Assembly (NCBI GenBank): GCA_027686065.1
Contig: JAQCTH010000054.1
Span: 1-24,816 of the forward strand
DNA length: 24,816 nt
Direction of reading: 5' to 3'
From: Clostridiaceae bacterium AF10-41
Lineage (GTDB): Bacteria; Bacillota; Clostridia; Clostridiales; Clostridiaceae
This document shows positions 1-6,625 of the stretch, piece after piece (position 1 is the stretch's first letter; every line of letters begins with the position of its first letter). The notes below the pieces were generated by a model. It ran no database searches and was not told the origin of the DNA. It saw only the letters and a program-made list of their open reading frames with translations. The position numbers and the translations under genes are program-made.

Positions 1-30
1 AATAGTAATCTTTAATAAAAATTTAATTTA

Positions 31-59
31 TTGTATAGAAATTTCAAATATAATATAAA
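31..59 (+). promoter_or_regulatory. Candidate vegetative promoter of the alpha/beta hydrolase gene
   Basis: TTGTAT at 31-36 and TATAAA at 54-59 are separated by 17 bases, which fits a sigma-A promoter. The surroundings are almost pure A/T, so chance matches are common and the call is tentative. Confidence 0.3.
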
Positions 60-117
60 TTAAATAAAAATATATATAATTTAATAAGCTTTTTATATAA
101 CGAAGAAAGGAGAGAAC

Positions 118-1098
118 ATGAAAAAATTTTTCAAGATTTTAGGGATACTATTAATAACAATAGTTTTAATAGTAGGAACATTTATATATTCTATAAGAGA
201 TAGGATATCTTTATATACTAATATATTAAAAAAGTATAGTGAATTTGTGGATAATGGCGAAAGATTAACAGAAGATACCTCTTTAAAAGCAATAGAACAT
301 ATAGATTATAATAATATTGAATATAAAAATACTAATGGAGTTCCTTTAAATTTAGATATATATTCTCCAAAGAAAGATGTAAAAGGAGGATCACCTGTAA
401 TTCTTTATGTTCATGGAGGAAGCTGGGTTTATGGGGGAAAAGAAATACCGCAGGCTATATCTCCATTATTAGATTCTTTTAGAGAAGAAGGATTTACCAT
501 AATAAGCACTAGTTATGAACTTATGAGAAATGAAGAAAATTTCAGTAAGCAAATAAGTGATGTTAAGGATACTATAAGATGGATTTATAAAAATAAAGAT
601 AAGTTCAATTTTAATACAGATAGAATAGGTGTTATAGGAGCTTCTTCAGGAGCACATTTAGCTTTAATGGCAGCCTATAGTGATAATAATGAGTTTATTG
701 ATTCACAAGAATTAAAAGATTATCCTTGTGATATAAAATATATAATAGATTTTTTTGGGCCAACAGATTTAACTACTTTAGATATCAACAATGTTCAATG
801 GGATTTGGAGCAGATTATAAATTCAGTTGGAGAAAATAAAGATGAAATATTAAATAAATATAGTCCAATAAATTATGTAGATAAAGGAGAACCAACAACC
901 CTTATAGTTCATAGCAAGCAAGATAAAATAGTTCCATACGAAAATGCAGAATCATTATATAATAAACTAAAAAGTAATGGAAATAAGGCGGAGCTTATAA
1001 CATTAGAAGGAACTAGTCATGATTTTTCTCAAATAGATGTAGATGAACTTGTAGGTGTAGGAATTAAAATGTTAGAATTTATAGCTAAGAATATGTAG
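118..1098 (+). CDS. Membrane-anchored alpha/beta hydrolase (esterase/lipase-like)
   Basis: 326 residues. The start follows a strong AGGAGAG ribosome binding site. Residues 5-24 form one hydrophobic segment after a KK start, so the protein is probably an N-terminally anchored enzyme facing the outside, or a lipid-free secreted form if cleaved. The catalytic domain begins near residue 75. HGGSW at 99-103 is the oxyanion-hole motif of the hormone-sensitive-lipase/BD-FAE type. GASSG at 174-178 holds the nucleophile Ser176. Asp269 and His301 complete the likely triad. The family hydrolyses carboxyl esters; the substrate cannot be read from sequence. The gene stands alone with its own promoter region, and the stem-loop at 1213-1248 probably ends its transcript. 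No link to the yge operon downstream is evident. Confidence 0.85.
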   Translation: MKKFFKILGILLITIVLIVGTFIYSIRDRISLYTNILKKYSEFVDNGERLTEDTSLKAIEHIDYNNIEYKNTNGVPLNLDIYSPKKDVKGGSPVILYVHGGSWVYGGKEIPQAISPLLDSFREEGFTIISTSYELMRNEENFSKQISDVKDTIRWIYKNKDKFNFNTDRIGVIGASSGAHLALMAAYSDNNEFIDSQELKDYPCDIKYIIDFFGPTDLTTLDINNVQWDLEQIINSVGENKDEILNKYSPINYVDKGEPTTLIVHSKQDKIVPYENAESLYNKLKSNGNKAELITLEGTSHDFSQIDVDELVGVGIKMLEFIAKNM

Positions 1099-1144
1099 AG
1101 AGAATTAATAAAAGTAAAATTATACTTTCTAAATTAAATAATGG

Positions 1145-1159
1145 TTATCAATTTGATAA
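1145..1159. promoter_or_regulatory. Distal GATA-like dyad upstream of the sigma-54 promoter
   Basis: TTATCA-ATT-TGATAA is a perfect 6+6 inverted repeat about 190 bases upstream of the sigma-54 -12 element. A close relative with the same arms and spacing lies at 1221-1235, exactly 76 bases further on. The pair is a plausible upstream activator site for a sigma-54 enhancer-binding protein. This is inference from position and symmetry only. Confidence 0.4.
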
Positions 1160-1210
1160 AAAACTATTTAAAGCCTCTAAAAGCCAAGAAAACTGTAGAA
1201 TTAACCAAAG

Positions 1211-1235
1211 TGATAAAGGGTTATCAAAATGATAA
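1211..1235. promoter_or_regulatory. Proximal GATA-like dyad array upstream of ygeY
   Basis: Three half-sites in a row, TGATAA-N4-TTATCA-N3-TGATAA, have centres 9 to 10 bases apart, about one helical turn. They lie roughly 115-140 bases upstream of the sigma-54 -12 element, a usual distance for activator sites. The same bases also form the terminator-like stem at 1213-1243, so the symmetry may serve termination, activator binding, or both. Confidence 0.4.
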
Positions 1236-1248
1236 TCCTTTATTTTTT
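1213..1248 (+). terminator. Rho-independent terminator after the alpha/beta hydrolase
   Basis: A 14-bp stem (1213-1226 with 1230-1243, one G-U pair) with a three-base AAA loop is followed by six T residues (1243-1248). It lies 115 bases after the stop codon of the hydrolase gene. Confidence 0.65.
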
Positions 1249-1334
1249 ATATAAAAAAATGTGAATAAATATAGTAAATAACTAATAAAATCAAACAAAA
1301 TCATATATAAAATCAAAAAAACTACCTGTAAGAC

Positions 1335-1351
1335 TTGGCATGAATTTTGCT
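1335..1351 (+). promoter_or_regulatory. Sigma-54 (RpoN) promoter of the ygeY-ygeW-arcC-ygeX operon
   Basis: TTGGCATG-AATT-TTGCT matches the sigma-54 consensus TTGGCACG-N4-TTGCW at all but one position. The invariant GG (1337-1338) and GC (1349-1350) have the required ten bases between them. Transcription would start near 1361-1363, leaving a leader of about 63 bases before the ribosome binding site at 1411 and the ATG at 1425. Confidence 0.8.
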
Positions 1352-1424
1352 TAGTATATAAATGAAGTTTAGAATAAAAATATTTAAAATTAAATACATT
1401 AGTAAAGATAAGGGGGAAAAGAAT

Positions 1425-2741
1425 ATGGATTTTAAAAATATTAAATTACAAGCAGAGGGATATGAAGTTCAAATGACTAAATTCTTAAGAGATTTGGTTG
1501 CTATTCCTGGAGAAAGCTGTGAAGAAAAAGGTGTTGTTGAACGTATAGCTGAAGAAATGAGAGCTGTAGGTTTTGATAAAGTTGAAATAGACCCACAAGG
1601 TAATGTTTTAGGATATATGGGAGCAGGAGAAACATTAATAGGATTTGATGCTCATATTGATACAGTTGGTATAGGAAACAGAGGTAACTGGAATTTTGAC
1701 CCATATGAAGGATATGAAACAGAAACTGAAATAGGTGGACGTGGTACTTCTGACCAATTAGGCGGAATTGTTTCATCTGTTTATGGTGCAAAAATAATGA
1801 AAGATTTAGGACTTTTAAATGAAAAATATACAGCATTAGTTGTTGGATCAGTTCAAGAAGAAGACTGCGATGGACTTTGCTGGGAATATATAATTAAGGA
1901 AGATAAAGTAAGACCAGAATTTGTAGTGTCTACAGAACCAACAGATGGTGGTATATATAGAGGACAAAGAGGACGTATGGAGATACGTGTTGATGTTCAA
2001 GGAGTTTCATGTCATGGTTCCGCTCCAGAAAGAGGAGATAATGCAATTTATAAAATGGCTGAAATATTAACTAATGTTCGTGACCTTAACGAAAATGATG
2101 CAGCTGATGATAAAGAAATTAAAGGCTTAGTAAAAATGTTAGATGAAAAATATAATCCAGAATATAAAGAAGCTAACTTTTTAGGAAGAGGTACAGTTAC
2201 AACTTCTGAAATTTTCTTTACTTCACCAAGCCGTTGTGCAGTTGCTGATTCATGCTCAATTTCATTAGACCGTCGTATGACTGCAGGTGAAACTTGGGAG
2301 AGCTGCTTAGAAGAAATTCGTGAGCTTCCAGCTGTTAAAAAGTATAATGCAACAGTAAGTATGTATAACTATGATAGACCAAGTTATACAGGTTTAGTAT
2401 ATCCAATTGAATGTTACTTCCCAACTTGGGTAATTCCAGAAGATCATATTGTAACAAAGGCAATGGAAGAATCATATAAGGGGCTTTATGGAACAACAAG
2501 AAGTGGTGCTGCTGTAACTGAAGAAATGAGAAAAGCACGCCCTCTTACTGATAAATGGACATTCTCAACAAATGGTGTTTCAATAATGGGACGTAATGGA
2601 ATACCTGTAATAGGATTTGGACCTGGTGCAGAAGCACAGGCACATGCTCCTAATGAAAAAACTTGGAAAGAAGATTTAGTGAAGTGTGCTGCTGTTTATG
2701 CTGCATTACCAACAATTTACTGTGATAATAAAGATAAATAA
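1425..2741 (+). CDS. ygeY: YgeY-family M20 metallo-hydrolase (selenium/purine-cluster type)
   Basis: 438 residues from the ATG at 1425, chosen because AGGGGG at 1411-1416 is correctly spaced and the in-frame ATG at 1362 falls at the predicted sigma-54 transcription start. It is an M20 di-zinc amidohydrolase. Ligands are visible: His77 and Asp79 (AHIDT), bridging Asp110 (RGTSDQ), Glu145/Glu146 (QEED), Glu171 (STEP) and His407 (QAHAPNE). [12 protein letters not shown] near 196-207 belongs to the lid/dimer domain. In E. coli the homologue lies in the ygeWXY cluster for anaerobic purine/urate breakdown; it is thought to cleave a ureido or peptide-like intermediate, but the exact substrate is unsettled. 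It is first in the operon. Half of its arginine codons are CGT/CGC, whereas ygeW and the carbamate kinase gene next to it use only AGA/AGG, which hints at a separate origin or strong translational selection. Confidence 0.92.
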   Translation: MDFKNIKLQAEGYEVQMTKFLRDLVAIPGESCEEKGVVERIAEEMRAVGFDKVEIDPQGNVLGYMGAGETLIGFDAHIDTVGIGNRGNWNFDPYEGYETETEIGGRGTSDQLGGIVSSVYGAKIMKDLGLLNEKYTALVVGSVQEEDCDGLCWEYIIKEDKVRPEFVVSTEPTDGGIYRGQRGRMEIRVDVQGVSCHGSAPERGDNAIYKMAEILTNVRDLNENDAADDKEIKGLVKMLDEKYNPEYKEANFLGRGTVTTSEIFFTSPSRCAVADSCSISLDRRMTAGETWESCLEEIRELPAVKKYNATVSMYNYDRPSYTGLVYPIECYFPTWVIPEDHIVTKAMEESYKGLYGTTRSGAAVTEEMRKARPLTDKWTFSTNGVSIMGRNGIPVIGFGPGAEAQAHAPNEKTWKEDLVKCAAVYAALPTIYCDNKDK

Positions 2742-2820
2742 AAAAATATAATATAGGTTAAATTTAAAAATCAAAATAAAATCAAAATAAAATTAAAATA
2801 TGAAGGGTAGGAATATTAAG

Positions 2821-4014
2821 ATGGCTTTAATGGACAAATATATTAATAAACTTAACGAATTAGATTTTTCAAAGATGCATAATGACGATTTTATGTTAAC
2901 TTGGGAAAAGAGTGATGATGAATTACAAGCTGTATTCACAGTTGCAGAGGCATTGAGAACTTTAAGAGAAAACAATATTTCATCAAAGATATTTGATAGT
3001 GGTCTTGGAATATCCTTATTTAGAGATAACTCTACAAGAACAAGATTTAGCTTTGCATCAGCTTGTAACCTTTTAGGTTTAGAAGTACAAGACTTGGATG
3101 AAGGAAAATCTCAAGTAGCTCATGGAGAAACAGTTAGAGAAACTGCTAACATGGTTTCATTTATGGCAGATGTTATAGGTATTAGAGATGATATGTATAT
3201 CGGAAAAGGAAATACTTACATGAGAGAAGTATCAAAGGCTGTAAGAGAAGGGCATGAAGAAGGAACATTAGAACAAATTCCTACTCTTGTTAATTTACAA
3301 TGTGATATAGACCATCCTACTCAAGCTATGGCAGATGCACTTCATTTAATAAACGAGTTTGGTGGTGTAGAAAACTTAAAAGGTAAGAAAGTTGCTATGT
3401 CTTGGGCATATTCTCCATCATATGGTAAACCATTATCAGTTCCTCAAGGAATAATTGGATTATTAACAAGATTCGGAATGGATGTTGTTTTAGCTCATCC
3501 AGAAGGATATGAAGTAATGCCAGAAGTTGAAGAAGTAGCTAAAAAGAATGCTGAACTTTCAGGTGGATCATTTACTAAAACTAACTCAATGGAAGAAGCA
3601 TTTAAAGATGCGGACATAGTGTATCCAAAGAGCTGGGCTCCGTTTGTTGCTATGGAAAAGAGAACTGAATTATATGGTAATGGAGATTTTGATGGAATAA
3701 AAGCTTTAGAAAAAGAATTATTGGCACATAATGCTGAACATAAAGATTGGCAATGTACTGAAGAGTTAATGAAGACAACTAAGGATGGAAAGGCTTTATA
3801 CCTACACTGCTTACCAGCAGATATTACAGGTGTTAGCTGTGAAGTTGGAGAAGTGGATGCTTCAGTATTTGATAGATACAGAAAGCCATTATATAAAGAA
3901 GCTAGCTATAAGCCATATGCTATAGCAGCTATGATATTCTTAAGCAAAGTAAAAAATCCACAAGAAGTTTTAGCTAAACTAGAAGCTGAAACTAAGGAAA
4001 GACAAGTTAAATAA
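2821..4014 (+). CDS. ygeW: Knotted carbamoyltransferase YgeW
   Basis: 397 residues from the ATG at 2821, eight bases after GGGTAGGA; this matches the E. coli length of about 396 and rejects the ATG at 2800, which lies before the ribosome binding site. The protein aligns almost throughout with E. coli YgeW as I recall it. Visible motifs are STRT at 71-74 (carbamoyl-phosphate site), HGETVRET at 101-108, HPTQ at 165-168, a long proline/tyrosine stretch near 197-209 (AYSPSYGKPLSVPQG) typical of YgeW, and HCLP at 329-332. The family is a trefoil-knotted transcarbamylase whose physiological substrate is not firmly established. With a carbamate kinase immediately downstream, it probably runs in the phosphorolytic direction, releasing carbamoyl phosphate from a ureido acid. 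All its arginines are AGA-coded. Confidence 0.95.
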   Translation: MALMDKYINKLNELDFSKMHNDDFMLTWEKSDDELQAVFTVAEALRTLRENNISSKIFDSGLGISLFRDNSTRTRFSFASACNLLGLEVQDLDEGKSQVAHGETVRETANMVSFMADVIGIRDDMYIGKGNTYMREVSKAVREGHEEGTLEQIPTLVNLQCDIDHPTQAMADALHLINEFGGVENLKGKKVAMSWAYSPSYGKPLSVPQGIIGLLTRFGMDVVLAHPEGYEVMPEVEEVAKKNAELSGGSFTKTNSMEEAFKDADIVYPKSWAPFVAMEKRTELYGNGDFDGIKALEKELLAHNAEHKDWQCTEELMKTTKDGKALYLHCLPADITGVSCEVGEVDASVFDRYRKPLYKEASYKPYAIAAMIFLSKVKNPQEVLAKLEAETKERQVK

Positions 4015-4050
4015 TATAATTTAGATGTTATATTTAGAATAAACACACTA

Positions 4051-4086
4051 ATGGGCTTTTATTCAGTTTATTGAATAAGGGCCCAT
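4051..4086 (+). other. Stem-loop between ygeW and arcC
   Basis: Fifteen paired bases (4051-4065 with 4072-4086, two of them G-U) enclose a six-base loop. There is no T-run afterwards, so it is not a standard terminator. It lies 40 bases before the carbamate kinase start and could be an mRNA processing or stability element that tunes expression within the operon. Confidence 0.5.
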
Positions 4087-4126
4087 GCAATATAAAAATA
4101 AATCCAAATTAATAGGGAGAGAAATT

Positions 4127-5056
4127 ATGAAAAAGAAAATAGTAATAGCATTAGGTGGGAATGCATTAGGAAATAATTTAGAAGAACAAATGGGTGCTGT
4201 TAAATCAACAGCAAGAGCTATTGTGGATTTAATTGAAGAAGGACATGATGTGGTAATATCTCATGGAAATGGACCTCAAGTAGGAATGATAAATCTTGCT
4301 ATGGATGCATTAACGAAATCAAATTATAAATACTCATCAATTCCAATGTCTGTATGTGTGGCTATGAGTCAAGGATATGTAGGATATGACTTGCAAAATG
4401 CTCTTAGAGAAGAATTGTTAAACAGGAATATAGATAAATCAGTAGCAACAATTGTTACTCAAGTTGAAGTAGATAAAGATGATAAAGCTTTTAGTAATCC
4501 AACTAAGCCAATTGGAAGTTTCATGACTAAAGATGAAGCAGAGTCTTTAATTGCAAAGGGTGAAAATGTAGTTGAAGATTCAGGAAGAGGATATAGAAGG
4601 GTTGTTGCATCACCAAGACCAAAAAGTATTATAGAAATTGATACAATTAGAAGTTTAGTAAATTCTGGACAAGTTGTTATAGCATGTGGCGGTGGTGGAA
4701 TTCCAGTAGTGAAAGAAGGAAACCATCTAAAAGGCGCTAGCGCAGTTATAGATAAAGATTTTGCTAGTGCTACATTAGCTAAAGAATTAGATGCTGATTT
4801 TCTAATTATATTAACAGCTGTAGAAAAGGCAGCTATAAATTATGGTAAAGAGAATGAAAAATGGCTTGATGATGTTACAGTTGAGGAAATGACTAAGTAT
4901 GTAGAAGAGGGACATTTTGCCCCTGGATCAATGAAACCTAAAGTAGAGGCAGGAATAGAATTTGCATCTTCTAAAGAAGGAAGATATGCACTTATTACTT
5001 TACTTGAAAAAGCTAAAGATGGAATTTTAGGTAAGACAGGAACAAGAATAAAATAA
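4127..5056 (+). CDS. arcC: Carbamate kinase
   Basis: 309 residues from the ATG at 4127, which follows AGGGAGAG; the upstream in-frame ATG at 4085 is inside a stem-loop and lacks a ribosome binding site. It is a member of the amino-acid kinase fold. Visible motifs are ALGGNAL at the N-terminus, SHGNGPQVG near residue 47, ACGGGGIPVV in the middle, DKDFASATLA (nucleotide/substrate binding) and a KTGT-like C-terminus. The enzyme converts carbamoyl phosphate plus ADP to ATP, ammonia and CO2 in the cytoplasm. It follows the carbamoyltransferase and precedes ygeX by 18 bases, so it is very likely the energy-yielding step of this operon (equivalent to E. coli YqeA). A role in the arginine deiminase pathway is less likely because no arcA or arcB is present. 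Confidence 0.95.
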   Translation: MKKKIVIALGGNALGNNLEEQMGAVKSTARAIVDLIEEGHDVVISHGNGPQVGMINLAMDALTKSNYKYSSIPMSVCVAMSQGYVGYDLQNALREELLNRNIDKSVATIVTQVEVDKDDKAFSNPTKPIGSFMTKDEAESLIAKGENVVEDSGRGYRRVVASPRPKSIIEIDTIRSLVNSGQVVIACGGGGIPVVKEGNHLKGASAVIDKDFASATLAKELDADFLIILTAVEKAAINYGKENEKWLDDVTVEEMTKYVEEGHFAPGSMKPKVEAGIEFASSKEGRYALITLLEKAKDGILGKTGTRIK

Positions 5057-5074
5057 GCTCAAGGGGGAGAAGTA

Positions 5075-6289
5075 ATGTCTGAAAAAATTCAATGGAAAGA
5101 AAATACCATGCCAAAGAATAAAAAAGATGGTGACTTAGACTTTTTAAATATAGATGAAATAAATAAAGCAAGAAACTTTCATAAAAGTTTCCCAGAATAT
5201 AGTGTGACACCATTAGTTAATTTAGAAAATTTAAGTAAGAGATTAGGTTTAAAAGGAATATATTTAAAAGATGAATCTTATAGATTTGGATTAAATGCAT
5301 TTAAAGTTTTAGGTGGTTCTTATTCAATGGGAAAATATTTAGCACAAAGATTGAATAAGGATATTGCTGAGTTACCATATGAAAAACTAACATCAGAAGA
5401 GGTTAAAAGTGAATTGGGAGAAATAACATTTGTAACTGCAACTGATGGAAATCACGGAAGAGGAGTTGCATGGACTGCTAATAGATTGAAACAGAAATCA
5501 GTAGTATATATGCCTAAAGGATCTTCACTAATAAGATTAGAAAATATAAGAAAAGAAGGAGCAGAAGCTTCAATTACTGATATGAATTATGATGATGCTG
5601 TAAGACTTGCAGCAAAATATGCAGAAGAACATAACGGAGTGGTAGTTCAAGATACAGCTTGGGAAGGTTATGAAGAAATACCAGCATGGATAATGCAAGG
5701 CTATGGAACTATGGGACTTGAAGCATTAGAACAATTAAGAAATGATTATAATGTAGAAAAACCAACTCATATATTCCTACAAGCAGGAGTAGGCTCTCTT
5801 GCAGGAGGAATTCAAGGATTCTTTGCATCAGTATTTGGAGAAAATTGTCCAACAACTGTTGTAGTAGAAGCAAAAGAAGCAGCATGTTATTATGAATCAG
5901 CAATAGCAAATGATGGAAATCCAAGAGCAGTTGGTGGGGATATGCCAACAATAATGGCTGGACTTGCATGTGGAGAGGTTAATATAACAGGGTTTGAAGT
6001 GTTAAAAAATCACTCAAAAGTTTTTGTTTCAGCTCCAAATTATGTTGCAGCAAATGGAATGAGGGTTCTTGGAAATCCTTTAAATGGCGATAATAAGGTT
6101 ATATCTGGAGAATCAGGAGCTGTTACATTAGGATTAGTATATGAATTAATGACAAATCCAGAATATAAAGATTTAAAGGAATCTATTAGCTTAGATGAAA
6201 ACTCAAGGGTATTATTATTTAGTACTGAAGGAGATACAGATCCAGATAAGTACAGAGAGATTGTTTGGGAAGGAAGCTACAATAGATAA
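5075..6289 (+). CDS. ygeX: 2,3-diaminopropionate ammonia-lyase
   Basis: 404 residues, with a strong AAGGGGGAGA site (5061-5070) just before the ATG. It is a fold type II PLP enzyme. Lys77 in NAFKVLGG is the Schiff-base lysine; TDGNHGRG near 123-130 binds the cofactor and contributes Asp124; Asp193 in VVQDTAW fits the second catalytic Asp of the E. coli enzyme; AGVGSLAGG at 237-245 is the phosphate loop. The reaction splits 2,3-diaminopropionate into pyruvate and two ammonia in the cytoplasm. The length agrees with E. coli YgeX (about 398). It is last in the ygeY-ygeW-arcC-ygeX operon and is followed by a strong terminator. Two-carbon-skeleton recovery as pyruvate, plus ATP from carbamate kinase, makes the operon a fermentative module. 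Confidence 0.95.
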   Translation: MSEKIQWKENTMPKNKKDGDLDFLNIDEINKARNFHKSFPEYSVTPLVNLENLSKRLGLKGIYLKDESYRFGLNAFKVLGGSYSMGKYLAQRLNKDIAELPYEKLTSEEVKSELGEITFVTATDGNHGRGVAWTANRLKQKSVVYMPKGSSLIRLENIRKEGAEASITDMNYDDAVRLAAKYAEEHNGVVVQDTAWEGYEEIPAWIMQGYGTMGLEALEQLRNDYNVEKPTHIFLQAGVGSLAGGIQGFFASVFGENCPTTVVVEAKEAACYYESAIANDGNPRAVGGDMPTIMAGLACGEVNITGFEVLKNHSKVFVSAPNYVAANGMRVLGNPLNGDNKVISGESGAVTLGLVYELMTNPEYKDLKESISLDENSRVLLFSTEGDTDPDKYREIVWEGSYNR

Positions 6290-6341
6290 TTGATAGTGGA
6301 GAGCACTAATTGATAATTTAGAATAGACAATAGATAATCTA

Positions 6342-6378
6342 AGAAGTAATTCAGAGTAGCTGAATTACTTCTTTTTTT
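6342..6378 (+). terminator. Terminator of the ygeY-ygeX operon
   Basis: A perfect 13-bp stem (6342-6354 with 6360-6372) with a five-base loop is followed by a run of seven T residues (6372-6378). The rest of the 336-base gap before the ABC gene holds only A/T-rich sequence and the promoter at 6555-6587. Confidence 0.9.
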
Positions 6379-6554
6379 AAAAGTTTTTCGCTTTTCAAAT
6401 TTTCAACTATTAATTCTTAATTTTTTTATAAATTTGGTTATAATGTTAAGTATAATAACAATTTAGGACAGAAAACATTAAGGTTATTTCTTAGGATTTT
6501 ATATAAGGGAATAAATGACTAACTTAATAAAAATTAAATAAATTTAATTTTTAA

Positions 6555-6587
6555 GTTCATATTCAGTTCATATAAATAAAATATTAT
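6555..6587 (+). promoter_or_regulatory. Promoter with response-regulator-like direct repeat
   Basis: GTTCATAT occurs at 6555-6562 and again at 6566-6573, an 11-base period. OmpR/PhoB-type regulators usually bind such one-turn direct repeats as dimers. TATTAT at 6582-6587 fits a -10 box; the -35 position (about 6559-6564) falls inside the repeats, as in activator-dependent promoters. The OmpR-type regulator encoded at 9079 is the natural candidate. Confidence 0.5.
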
Positions 6588-6625
6588 AAACATATCGTAG
6601 CAAAATTTATTGTAGGAGGAAAAGT

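Noticed and set aside
1211..1236. Fur box reading of the GATA-like dyads
   Set aside because: The arms share only GATAA with the Fur consensus and no iron gene is adjacent; the sigma-54 promoter downstream offers a better explanation.
1362..1424. N-terminal extension of YgeY from the in-frame ATG at 1362
   Set aside because: It coincides with the predicted sigma-54 transcription start, has no ribosome binding site and encodes a Lys/Ile-rich stretch unlike the family; AGGGGG before 1425 decides the start.
1501..1836. Minus-strand open frame inside ygeY (and similar ones at 2335-2538, 5709-5969 and 15760-15948)
   Set aside because: These are antisense to well-supported genes, have Leu/His/Gln-rich low-complexity translations typical of reversed clostridial codons, and lack ribosome binding sites.
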